From positions 1 through 38,886 of the forward strand of contig CALEZT010000238.1 in assembly GCA_937927975.1 (NCBI GenBank): a stretch of 38,886 nucleotides of DNA, read 5' to 3'. The number at the start of each line of letters is the position of its first letter. Positions within the stretch are counted from its first letter, which is position 1. Origin of the DNA: an uncultured Phycisphaerales bacterium (GTDB lineage Bacteria; Planctomycetota; Phycisphaerae; Sedimentisphaerales; Anaerobacaceae). Positions 31,893 to 38,886 of the stretch are shown here, piece by piece. The notes under the pieces are model-generated. The model was not told the origin of the DNA and searched no databases. It worked only from the letters and a program-made list of their open reading frames with translations. The position numbers were made by a program, and so were the translations under genes.

Positions 31893-32792
31893 ATGAGAAG
31901 GAGAGGTTTCACCCTGGTCGATCTGTTGATTGTCCTCGCGGTCCTCGCTCTTGCGATGGGCATTCTGATGCCGACGCTGGCCCGCAGGAGACAGTTGGCG
32001 TTCAGAACGACCTGTGCGAACAACTTGGCCAGTATCGGCAGGCACATGCTGATCTACGCTGGCGATTGGGAGGACACGTTTCCCCGTGCCGGCACCCGGA
32101 CGGCGGTGTGGGGTCCGGTCGTCTGGAACGCACCCAACCGCAACGCCGCCTACGGCATCACGACCGCCGACAATACGGGCGGTAACGCATCCATCACCGC
32201 CAGCCTCTTCCTGCTGATCGAGTACGGCTTGACCCCGGGATCGTTCGTCTGCCCGGGGGACGTCGGCACGACGGAATGGGTGCTAGGCAATGAGACCGCG
32301 ACGCCCCGACCGGCCAGGATGCTGGATTGCTGGGATTTCGGCGCCAAACCCCAGAGCAAGGTCAGCTACGCGTATCACACCCCGTTCAGAACGTTCGGCA
32401 TGACGTGCGCCGACGAGCCGAGCTTCGCCATCGCGGCCGACCGCAATCCGTGGATGGAGACGCCCGGCCGTTCAGCCAAGCCGTTTCCAGGCACGTTCAA
32501 TGGCAAGGCCGGCAGCGTCGACCATCGCAAGTACGGCAACTCCACCATTCACCGAAACGACGGCCAGAACGTCCTGTTCTTAGACGGACACGTCAGTTTC
32601 GCCAGAAAACCTTTCTGCTCTTTCGAAGACGACAACATCTATACACGGTCGCGTTTCCCCGACCGAGGCGACGATCTCGGCACGCCTCCCGCCTTCGATC
32701 CCAATTTCCTCCCGAACAACCGCAAGAAGGACTCGTTGCTCGTTCAGGATCCGCTCAGCGCTTGGGCAAGAGGAGGTACTCAGACTCCGTGA
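31893..32792 (+). CDS. Pseudopilin of the planctomycete H-X-DG type
   Basis: The 299-aa protein has the prepilin peptidase signature RRRGFTLVDLLIVLAVLALAM: cleavage is expected after the G, then a hydrophobic helix. The usual glutamate at position +5 is aspartate here. The rest is the DUF1559-like/H-X-DG layout: CANNLASIGRHMLIYAGDW, then near the end HRNDGQNVLFLDGHV, a form of the H-X9-DG motif with one extra residue. DDNIYTRSRF near the C-terminus is frequent in Phycisphaerae members. AAAGGAG lies eight bases before the ATG. It probably inserts in the membrane and may belong to a type II secretion-like or adhesion system. No secretion ATPase is in the window. Confidence 0.8.
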   Translation: MRRRGFTLVDLLIVLAVLALAMGILMPTLARRRQLAFRTTCANNLASIGRHMLIYAGDWEDTFPRAGTRTAVWGPVVWNAPNRNAAYGITTADNTGGNASITASLFLLIEYGLTPGSFVCPGDVGTTEWVLGNETATPRPARMLDCWDFGAKPQSKVSYAYHTPFRTFGMTCADEPSFAIAADRNPWMETPGRSAKPFPGTFNGKAGSVDHRKYGNSTIHRNDGQNVLFLDGHVSFARKPFCSFEDDNIYTRSRFPDRGDDLGTPPAFDPNFLPNNRKKDSLLVQDPLSAWARGGTQTP

Positions 32793-33223
32793 CAACTCCA
32801 ACCGCCGACAGAGCAACGAGTGCGGTTGACGCATGACGGAGTACCAGCGGAAGTATCGGAGACTCGCCGCAGTCGCCTCCGCGCGAGACCCAATCCCTCG
32901 CCGAATTCCAAGAACGCCATGAATGCGCCGGGATTCCACCTTCAGAATGCGAACGAAACGCGAGACCTGCCTGCTAGTGGGCACGATGGGTCTGATCTAC
33001 TTCCGTAAGTGGCGGATCTAGCTGGACTTGAGAAAACGCGCCCGGAGGGATTCGAACCCCCGACCGACGGATTAAAAAATCCGATGACAGGAAAGGCGAA
33101 TCCGACGGGCGGCGGCCGTAAACCCTTATCAGACCAAAGGCTTACGAAATCCAAGAAGACAGACTCTGTCGGGAAGCCGGAAAATCTTGGCGTTTTCTTG
33201 CGCGGGGCGGCCGGGACACGTCC
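32793..33223. other. Intergenic region with a tRNA-like fragment
   Basis: No convincing gene is seen between the pseudopilin and HAF-protein genes. A frame on the plus strand (33009-33260) that includes EGFEPPT comes from the antisense of a tRNA sequence and is not a gene. The tRNA-like piece at 33037-33084 is described separately. The composition changes near here: genes to the right are on average less GC-rich. Confidence 0.5.
33037..33084 (-). pseudogene. tRNA-Lys(TTT)-like 3' fragment
   Basis: Read on the minus strand, a typical T-arm is visible: GGGGG, TTCGAAT and CCCTC, then an acceptor strand CGGGCGC and a discriminator G; there is no encoded CCA. Upstream is a 5-base variable loop and an anticodon arm. 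The loop carries the lysine anticodon TTT, but with one extra T (six in a row), so the loop would have eight bases. No D-arm is recognisable beyond it, although a weak partner for the acceptor (CGGGCGG on the plus strand, 33106-33112) exists. The most likely reading is an old attachment-site fragment or a decayed tRNA. Confidence 0.5.
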
Positions 33224-34228
33224 TTACTCAATCCTGCCCCGCAGTTTCATCCCTGCGTAGCTCAAGCCAAGAACCCCGAGTAGAACCGCTCCCGGAAGCG
33301 GAACCGGCGTTACTGGCTCGCTAACCGGCTTCCAGAGAACTGCTTGAAACTCCCCATTCGCCCACGGCAGGTCAGCCACATACCCCACGATCCACCCGTC
33401 GTCATTCATGGCCAGTGCGTAGCTGCGCCGATAGTCGCCCAGAGTCGGTAGATGCCATTCGGTGCCGTCCTCATAGAAATAGGCGGCCCCGCCGAACTCG
33501 TACCCGACGATCTGCCCCTCGTTGTTGATGTCCATCGCGTGGCCTGTTATACCCAGCCCCGTCATCACTCCATCTTCGTAGAGAAATGCCTGTCCGTCGC
33601 ACCATCCCACGATCTGCCCCAAGTCGTTGATCCCGTAGGCATAGGTGTAGTCCCCCAGCGACGAACCGAAGTACGTCACCTGCCCACCGTCCAGAAGGAA
33701 GCCCTGGTGCTGCCCGCTCCGCGGCACCCATCCTACAATCTGACCTTGGTTGTTGATGGCAGCCGCCTCGCTGTTGAGTCCCACACCCAAGTCGTATTTC
33801 GCCAGCCCGCGAATCTCCACGGCGACCCGGTCGGGGTAGGCCACATAGTCCGAGTACCCCACAATGGTACCCGCGTTGTTGATGGCCGTCGGCGTCGCCT
33901 GTGAGGCCAGCCTCTGCATCTGCCCATCCTCATAGGAATACAGCGTGCCGCCACTCCCCCCCACAATCTGCCCGTTGTCGTTTATGAGAATTCCAGTCAA
34001 CGGCAGCGTGGTCGTCTCGCCATTCTCGTACAGAAAGCCATAGTAGGCACTATCGTCTGCCTCGGCCACTCCGACAACCTGCCCTTGATTGTTGATCGCG
34101 GACGCCTTGCTGTGCAACCCCACCTGCCCCAGCCCGACTACCTCCCAGGACAAATCAGCCCGGCTGAGCCCACATGTGTACAGGACGACGCACAGAACCG
34201 CCCCGAAGAAAACACTCGCTTTGCCCAT
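33224..34228 (-). CDS. Secreted HAF-repeat protein with LPGA-CTERM-like sorting signal
   Basis: The 334-aa protein has a signal peptide (about 1-24, MGKASVFFGAVLCVVLYTCG) and many repeats of the pattern AINNQGQVVG / INDLGQIVG, the HAF-type extracellular repeat, which forms a beta-propeller- or solenoid-like array. It ends with VPLPGAVLLGVLGLSYAGMK followed by basic residues, like PEP/VPLPA-CTERM signals for exosortase-linked surface sorting. GGAGGTGAG precedes the ATG. The protein is probably displayed on the surface or in extracellular matrix. No exosortase gene is in the window. Confidence 0.85.
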   Translation of the reverse strand: MGKASVFFGAVLCVVLYTCGLSRADLSWEVVGLGQVGLHSKASAINNQGQVVGVAEADDSAYYGFLYENGETTTLPLTGILINDNGQIVGGSGGTLYSYEDGQMQRLASQATPTAINNAGTIVGYSDYVAYPDRVAVEIRGLAKYDLGVGLNSEAAAINNQGQIVGWVPRSGQHQGFLLDGGQVTYFGSSLGDYTYAYGINDLGQIVGWCDGQAFLYEDGVMTGLGITGHAMDINNEGQIVGYEFGGAAYFYEDGTEWHLPTLGDYRRSYALAMNDDGWIVGYVADLPWANGEFQAVLWKPVSEPVTPVPLPGAVLLGVLGLSYAGMKLRGRIE

Positions 34229-34303
34229 TTCTCACCTCCAGCAAAATCCCACTCCGGTTGTGACGCAGAACCCAGCCCACAAATCGCTCCAGCCACAGTT
34301 TTC

Positions 34304-34332
34304 ATTATAACACCCGCCACTCTGCCTGCACA
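34304..34332 (-). promoter_or_regulatory. Candidate promoter of the HAF-repeat gene
   Basis: On the minus strand, TGTGCA (34332-34327) and a perfect TATAAT (34309-34304) are 17 bases apart. The leader would be about 70 bases. Only the -10 box is convincing. Confidence 0.4.
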
Positions 34333-34405
34333 TATTCGCAGCTACCATATACTCGCATCGGGCCCTTCGGTTCCTTGATCCGCCTCTGCCCAGCCTGAAC
34401 TAGCG

Positions 34406-34579
34406 TTACTTGCCTCTGCTATGCTCTGCCACAGCGTAGATCAGCAGGCCCGCCATGCTTATCATGACTAACCACCCGAAGAGCCCGCACCCCAATCCGT
34501 TGACCATCGCGTCGAGCCAGCCCCAGACCAACAAGGTGCATACTCCCACGGCCAACACAGCTTTCACCGAATCACTCAT
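34406..34579 (-). CDS. Small membrane protein, 57 aa
   Basis: This short frame encodes MSDSVKAVLAVGVCTLLVWG at its start and a second hydrophobic segment, FGWLVMISMAGLLIYAVAEH, near its end. Two membrane helices are predicted. It starts 15 bases after the stop of the minus-strand gene at 34595-34897 and probably belongs to the same transcript. A ribosome binding site is weak (GAAGG, more than ten bases upstream). Frame, hydrophobicity and position support a real small gene, but no family is recognised. Confidence 0.5.
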   Translation of the reverse strand: MSDSVKAVLAVGVCTLLVWGWLDAMVNGLGCGLFGWLVMISMAGLLIYAVAEHSRGK

Positions 34580-34594
34580 GATATGCAGGGGCCT

Positions 34595-34897
34595 TCACTC
34601 TACAATCGAATTGCCGAGAAAGACCCCGAGACCTACGCCCGCCGCGATCTTGCCTATTTCTCGCAGGGTGTCCGAATTGCGAATGGCAAAGCGCTTGGCC
34701 TTTCTCCACAGCGGCTCTACCTTCCGCCGTTCTGCCTCGACGGCGATCAAGGTCATCAAGCTGGCCCACTCCCGCCCCTCCGCTTTTGGCATCTTTGGGT
34801 TCTCCATGACGTATTGACAGCCACAATAGGCCAAGCAGGCGAGTTCCTCTTCCGAAGCGTTCTCAAGGAGCAGTTCGAGTTCCTTTTGCGTTGCCAT
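34595..34897 (-). CDS. Small 100-aa protein with a C-terminal membrane anchor
   Basis: The 100-aa protein starts MATQKELELLLENASEEELA, has an amphipathic and charged middle with the cysteines in CLAYCGC, and ends in a hydrophobic tail (IGKIAAGVGLGVFLGNSIV) likely to insert in the membrane. GAGGAG lies eight bases before the ATG at 34897. It precedes the 57-aa membrane protein gene by 15 bases in the same direction. It lies divergent from the sigma factor gene, with 162 bases between. Unknown function; the pair may be an accessory unit of the nearby sigma/kinase locus, which is only a guess from position. Confidence 0.6.
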   Translation of the reverse strand: MATQKELELLLENASEEELACLAYCGCQYVMENPKMPKAEGREWASLMTLIAVEAERRKVEPLWRKAKRFAIRNSDTLREIGKIAAGVGLGVFLGNSIVE

Positions 34898-35059
34898 CGT
34901 CTTTCTCCTCATTTCCTGTGTTGTTCTTATTCTCAATTCCTCAGCCCTCTGACTGTTCAAGCGGGGAAGATGCCCCAGACCGAACAGAAAAATTCCCTCT
35001 TTCTCCGAAAACCGGTTAGAATATCTCCACCGATGTGGAAAATGGAGGCAAAGTAGGCC

Positions 35060-35677
35060 ATGACCGTCAGTCTTAGCCATAGAACTGTGCGTCTTATCAC
35101 ACTGGCCAAAGCGGGCGACCGGGCCGCCCTGGAGGAGTTGTGCCGCACCTACAGCGAACGGATTCGGCGAATCATCCGCCTCCGCATGGGCAAGCAACTC
35201 CGTTCCAAACTCGAATCCATGGACATAGTCCAAGACGCTATGATCTCCGCTCTAAGGGGCCTTGGGGCCTTCACTTACACCAACGAGGGCGACTTCACCC
35301 GCTGGCTGTCACGGATTGCTGAAAATCGGCTCCGTGACAGTCTCGACAAATTCACGGCTGCCAGGCGTGACGCCCGCCGTGAAATCCCGCTGGACAATAG
35401 TGGCGGGGATGACCAGCCAAGCGGGGCACGGCCGGTCGAACCTGCCCATACGGTCACTCCGAGTGTGGAGATCGAGAGATTCGAGCAGTTGAACCGCCTG
35501 GAACGGGCGGTGGAGGCACTGAGGCCGGAGTATAGGCAAGTGGTCCTCTTGACGAAGATCGAAGGGTTGTCCCAGAAACAGGTGGCCGAGAAGATGGGCA
35601 AGAGCCCTGACGCCATCAGAATGCTGCTCTGCCGCGCCATGGCGGCGCTGAGCGAGGTCTATGAGAGGGGAGGATAG
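35060..35677 (+). CDS. ECF-type RNA polymerase sigma factor
   Basis: The 205-aa protein has the two usual sigma domains. Region 2 is seen in LESMDIVQDAMISALRGLG and FTRWLSRIAENRLRD; region 4 in LRPEYRQVVLLTKIEGLSQK followed by QVAEKMGKSPDAIRMLLCRA, a helix-turn-helix that reads the -35 element. GGAGG lies upstream of the ATG. The stop is separated by only two bases from the GTG start of a Ser/Thr kinase gene. Sigma factors next to Ser/Thr kinases are common in planctomycetes, and the kinase is expected to control the sigma factor by phosphorylation. No anti-sigma factor is seen. Confidence 0.85.
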   Translation: MTVSLSHRTVRLITLAKAGDRAALEELCRTYSERIRRIIRLRMGKQLRSKLESMDIVQDAMISALRGLGAFTYTNEGDFTRWLSRIAENRLRDSLDKFTAARRDARREIPLDNSGGDDQPSGARPVEPAHTVTPSVEIERFEQLNRLERAVEALRPEYRQVVLLTKIEGLSQKQVAEKMGKSPDAIRMLLCRAMAALSEVYERGG

Positions 35678-35679
35678 CC

Positions 35680-38481
35680 GTGGTTCCCAACGATGACCTG
35701 GAAGCTATACTGGCCCGCGTCGTGCAGGACTTTCTGGACGCACAACTTCAGGGCCGTGATCCGGATATTGAGGAGATGGTCCGCGCCCATCCCGAACTTG
35801 ACCAACAGATCAGACAGCGAATCAAGAGCCTGCGGGAAGTGGACGATTTGTTCGCGGGCCTTGTGCAAGAGACAGACGACCCTGCATTGACGCCGTCAGA
35901 CCACGACCTGATCGGCAAGCGCCTGGGCGACTTCGAGATTCTCAGTCTGATCGGCAGAGGCGGGATGGGGGCCGTCTTCCTGGCCCGCCAGGTGCCTCTT
36001 GGTCGGGAAGTAGCCCTCAAAGTCATCGCTGACGTTGCCGGGGAACAGTCCCGGACCCTGGAACGATTCAAGAGAGAAGCCAGGGTCCTGGCCCAGCTCT
36101 CCCACCCGCACATTGTGCCCATCCACGATACAGGTCAGGAAGGCCCGTATACCTACTTCGCAATGGAGTACATCCGGGGTGTCTCCCTCGATGCCGTCCT
36201 GACAGCCGTTCGTCACGCGGACGCCAGCAAGAAGGCAAGTGAGGTTCTGCGAGAGCAATTGCAGCGAACAAAGGCCAACGGGACGCAGCCCCCGGAGCCG
36301 ACAATCCACGAAGCCAGCGGGTCACAGATCGACAGAGACTACATTCTTGCCATCAGCAACATCATCATGGATGTTGGGTCCGCGCTCCAATGCGCCCATG
36401 AACAAGGGATACTTCACCGCGATGTGAAGCCCTCGAACATCCTGATCGACGCCGCCGGCACAGCCAAACTCGTGGACTTCGGGCTGGCCAGAGCACAATC
36501 TCATCCCTCTCTCACCGTGACGGGTGAATTCTTCGGCACGCCGAACTACGTCTCCCCCGAGCAGATCCACAATCCGGACAGCGTAGACCGCCGGGCGGAT
36601 GTATACTCATTGGCCGCCACCTACTACGAGTGCTTGACCCTGCGTCGCCCCTTTGAGGGGGATACGGTCAATGAGACACTGACCAACGTCCTGAGCCGGG
36701 AAGTCATCCCGCCACGAAGGCATAGTCCACGCCTCGCGCCCGACATCAACACGGTCGTGCTCCACGCCCTGGAAAAGGAGCCGCAGGACCGCTACCAGAA
36801 CGCCGCTGATTTCGCGGCCGACATCGGAAACGTGCTGGCGTTTCGACCCATCAAAGCCAAGCCGCCAACCTTTGCCTGCCGCATGCTCCGCGTCACACGC
36901 GGCAACACGGTCCGCATACTGTCGATTACGGCGGCAGTCATGATCATCCTTGTTTCTTCAATAGCGATGCTACGCATCTCTAAGGATCGAGCACATGCAG
37001 AGGCGGTAAAGCTTTACCAGACCGGCCTTGCCAAGAAGACCACTGCAAACCACACAGAGGCAATCGAGTACTTTGCTGGAGCGATTGCGCGAGACCCACG
37101 ATACGTTGAAGCATATCTGGCCGCCGCGGAATGCCACAGACTCCTTGGTAATCACGATCAGGCAGTAATCCTAAGCAAGAAGGCCCTTGAGATCGACAGC
37201 AACAGTCTAATCGCCCTCTACGAACTTGGGCTCGCGATGATAGCCGCAAGAGACTGGGATCAAGCCCAGATCGCGTTGTCGCGTGCTGTTTCTCTACAAC
37301 CAAAGTTCGCCCTGGGGCATGCAACTCTGGCGGCGTGCTATTCCGCACTCAAGCGAGATGATCTGGCTGTAAAGGAATTTCGACATGCGTTGGAACTTGA
37401 GCCCAATAGCCCCCAGAATGGCAAGATTCTGATTGTAATGGGGAGCCTTCTGGCCAGCTTGAACAGAGAGCTTGAAGCTATTGCGGCCTACAGGCGAGCA
37501 TTGGAGTTGGACCCTCGGTGCATAGATGCCCACTGGGGCCTTGGGCTCAGCCATACAAGGATGGGGAACTTGGCCGAAGCTGAACAAGCTTTCAAGAAAG
37601 CAGTGGCTTGTGCTCCGAATAATCCGACTGGCCACGAGAAACTCGGTTGGTTCTACAAGTGGACGGACCGTCCTCTTGATGCTACGCTGGCCTATTTACA
37701 TGCCGGCCGTGCCTGCGAGCAACAAGACCGCCCACAGCAAGCATTGGTGTATTACACCGAGTGCCTTGCCATAGACCCAAACAATGCGACTGTCCTAAGT
37801 CAGTGCGCCAAGTCCTATACAGATTTGGCCAGATATGCGGAAGCTGTGGACTTCTACAAACGCGCCCTCAAAGCTTGGCCCCACGATAGTACCGTCCCCG
37901 GTGGATCTGTCTCAGTGGACTTCAGGGCAGACTGGCACGCCAGAATGGGCGGCTGCTACACGCAGCTCAAGCTGCCTCAGGAGGCCGAGGCATCATATCT
38001 CCGGGCGATAGCGATGAAGCCTGATCTCTATACAGCATATGTAGGCCTCGCTTGGATCTATCAGGGCTGCCAACGCTATCAGCAGGCAATCGACTGCTGG
38101 GTCAGAGCCTTACAGATTGACCCAACAAGGGATCATTATCTACATGATGCTTTGGGCTGCTGCCACTACCATCTACAGCAGTATGACAAAGCCATCGAGA
38201 GTTTTCGTGTCTACCTCTCGGCTACGCCAAATGACCTGCTGACATGGTCTTTCCTCGCCTCTGCTTACTCGCAGCGCGGGGATTTCCAGAAAGCCATCGA
38301 GTGTCAAAATAGGGCGGTTGCGATATCGTCCGATACTGACCAGAACACACCTGGTCTTAAGACGATTCTGGCCTGTTACCAAGCGGGAGTACCTTTCAAG
38401 ATCGCCTCGCCGAATCCCAACCCCATCAGCCCGCCGATAGATAACGAGCCGAGCAAGGCAGCGAGCAACTCCCCCCCATAA
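35680..38481 (+). CDS. Transmembrane Ser/Thr protein kinase with TPR repeats
   Basis: The 933-aa protein has an N-terminal helical stretch, a kinase domain (about 84-388), one membrane helix (about 412-431) and an outer TPR region (about 441-880). Kinase features are the glycine loop GRGGMG (92-97), the ATP lysine K114 in VALKV, HRDVKPSN with catalytic D248, DFG at 267-269 and SPEQ at 292-295. A polar insert of about 45 residues lies between residues 176 and 222 of the kinase domain. The start is GTG at 35680 with GGGGAGG six bases upstream, two bases after the sigma factor stop. The TPR region likely binds a partner outside the membrane, and the kinase may act on the sigma factor. DNA in the TPR part is less GC-rich than the left side of the window (32 of 60 in 37021-37080 against 42 of 60 in 781-840). 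Confidence 0.9.
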   Translation: MVPNDDLEAILARVVQDFLDAQLQGRDPDIEEMVRAHPELDQQIRQRIKSLREVDDLFAGLVQETDDPALTPSDHDLIGKRLGDFEILSLIGRGGMGAVFLARQVPLGREVALKVIADVAGEQSRTLERFKREARVLAQLSHPHIVPIHDTGQEGPYTYFAMEYIRGVSLDAVLTAVRHADASKKASEVLREQLQRTKANGTQPPEPTIHEASGSQIDRDYILAISNIIMDVGSALQCAHEQGILHRDVKPSNILIDAAGTAKLVDFGLARAQSHPSLTVTGEFFGTPNYVSPEQIHNPDSVDRRADVYSLAATYYECLTLRRPFEGDTVNETLTNVLSREVIPPRRHSPRLAPDINTVVLHALEKEPQDRYQNAADFAADIGNVLAFRPIKAKPPTFACRMLRVTRGNTVRILSITAAVMIILVSSIAMLRISKDRAHAEAVKLYQTGLAKKTTANHTEAIEYFAGAIARDPRYVEAYLAAAECHRLLGNHDQAVILSKKALEIDSNSLIALYELGLAMIAARDWDQAQIALSRAVSLQPKFALGHATLAACYSALKRDDLAVKEFRHALELEPNSPQNGKILIVMGSLLASLNRELEAIAAYRRALELDPRCIDAHWGLGLSHTRMGNLAEAEQAFKKAVACAPNNPTGHEKLGWFYKWTDRPLDATLAYLHAGRACEQQDRPQQALVYYTECLAIDPNNATVLSQCAKSYTDLARYAEAVDFYKRALKAWPHDSTVPGGSVSVDFRADWHARMGGCYTQLKLPQEAEASYLRAIAMKPDLYTAYVGLAWIYQGCQRYQQAIDCWVRALQIDPTRDHYLHDALGCCHYHLQQYDKAIESFRVYLSATPNDLLTWSFLASAYSQRGDFQKAIECQNRAVAISSDTDQNTPGLKTILACYQAGVPFKIASPNPNPISPPIDNEPSKAASNSPP

Positions 38482-38886
38482 AGGTTTATACTGGCTACTC
38501 GATATCCTCTTTCAATTACAGGGGCACTTCTATGCCGGAGGGGCCTTTCCCCCACGCTCCGCTGCCTCGCTGGGGGCCGACGGAGGGGCTTTGGCGCAAT
38601 GGCACGGGTATGTTTGGTTTTTGGCTCTTCGACCTGGATGCGAACCCTCTGCGGCGGATTTTTCTGAAAAAACTCTTGCCCTGAAAAAGCTCCAGCGCTC
38701 ACTCCGGCATGTCCTTATCAGTCATCCCGTTCAACGATCAAGGACCCTGATGTTCAGGGTTCAGCCTGGGCACTACGTCGGCCAGCCTCGCGAGGACGCT
38801 CTATCGAGACCAGCCCGCTAATCACGAGGGGTACGCGACTCCCCTATCCGTGGTCCGGGGCCCCTCGCTCCGGAGTTGCCACCTCG
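38482..38886. other. Right-end non-coding region
   Basis: No convincing gene is seen after the kinase stop. A perfect hairpin lies at 38744-38760 (ACCCTGA, loop TGT, TCAGGGT). A C-rich stretch with short self-complementary blocks follows the stop (around 38535-38590), but no T-tract indicates a terminator. Confidence 0.5.

Noticed and set aside
33037..33112. Complete tRNA gene
   Set aside because: The T-arm and acceptor 3' strand are clear, but there is no D-arm with the usual pattern and the anticodon loop has an extra base; a weak acceptor partner is likely chance.
33009..33260. Small plus-strand frame with EGFEPPT
   Set aside because: Such peptides come from translating the antisense of tRNA genes; the tRNA-like fragment explains it.

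Overview
The window looks like a piece of a planctomycete chromosome, most like the Phycisphaerae/Sedimentisphaerales branch. Four things point there: secreted proteins built from PA14, LamG and fibronectin-III-like modules; an H-X-DG type pseudopilin; an ECF sigma factor translationally linked to a Ser/Thr kinase with TPR repeats; and an LPGA-CTERM-like surface protein. GC is high on the left and in the middle and visibly lower at the right end. No rRNA, complete tRNA, transposase, integrase or CRISPR array was seen. The taxonomic call is inference from gene content.

Left part (1-9177): a PfkB-family 2-keto-3-deoxygluconate kinase-like gene converges on a zinc-ribbon membrane protein gene. 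A class C beta-lactamase-fold hydrolase converges on a large secreted PA14 protein. Divergent from that is a long membrane glycosyltransferase that joins a GT2 domain, a GtrA-like domain and a GT39-like domain.

Middle-left (9178-18127): two paralogous lipoprotein genes (DUF4056-like) each have their own promoter. A 66-aa CxxC protein, a nucleotidyltransferase-fold protein and two overlapping membrane protein genes follow. A second secreted protein (LamG-Fn3-Fn3-PA14-Fn3) lies on the minus strand and shares its last five modules with the first PA14 protein.

Centre (18772-25135): a complete branched-chain/aromatic-type amino acid ABC importer (livJ-H-M-G-F) is followed by a phenylacetate-CoA ligase-like gene. 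Long palindromic A/T-patterned elements separate livM from livG and livF from the ligase gene. The group suggests uptake of an amino or aromatic acid followed by CoA activation.

Right-centre (25079-31892): a thioredoxin-fold lipoprotein with an LTxxQ-like helical front, a sensor kinase with a four-cysteine PAS domain, and a secreted protein with a duplicated domain and SHOCT-like linkers. Next come two tandem MNT/HEPN toxin-antitoxin modules: one intact, one whose HEPN gene has lost its first half. A third palindromic element sits beside them.

Right end (31893-38886): a pseudopilin, a tRNA-Lys-like 3' fragment that may mark an old integration boundary, a HAF-repeat surface protein, two very small minus-strand genes, and an ECF sigma factor plus Ser/Thr kinase-TPR pair.

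The most unusual features are the family of three palindromic elements with a shared core, the mosaic MNT antitoxins with apparently leaderless promoters, the three-part glycosyltransferase, and the cysteine-rich sensor kinase. I saw no single gene cluster that I can call a new system with confidence.
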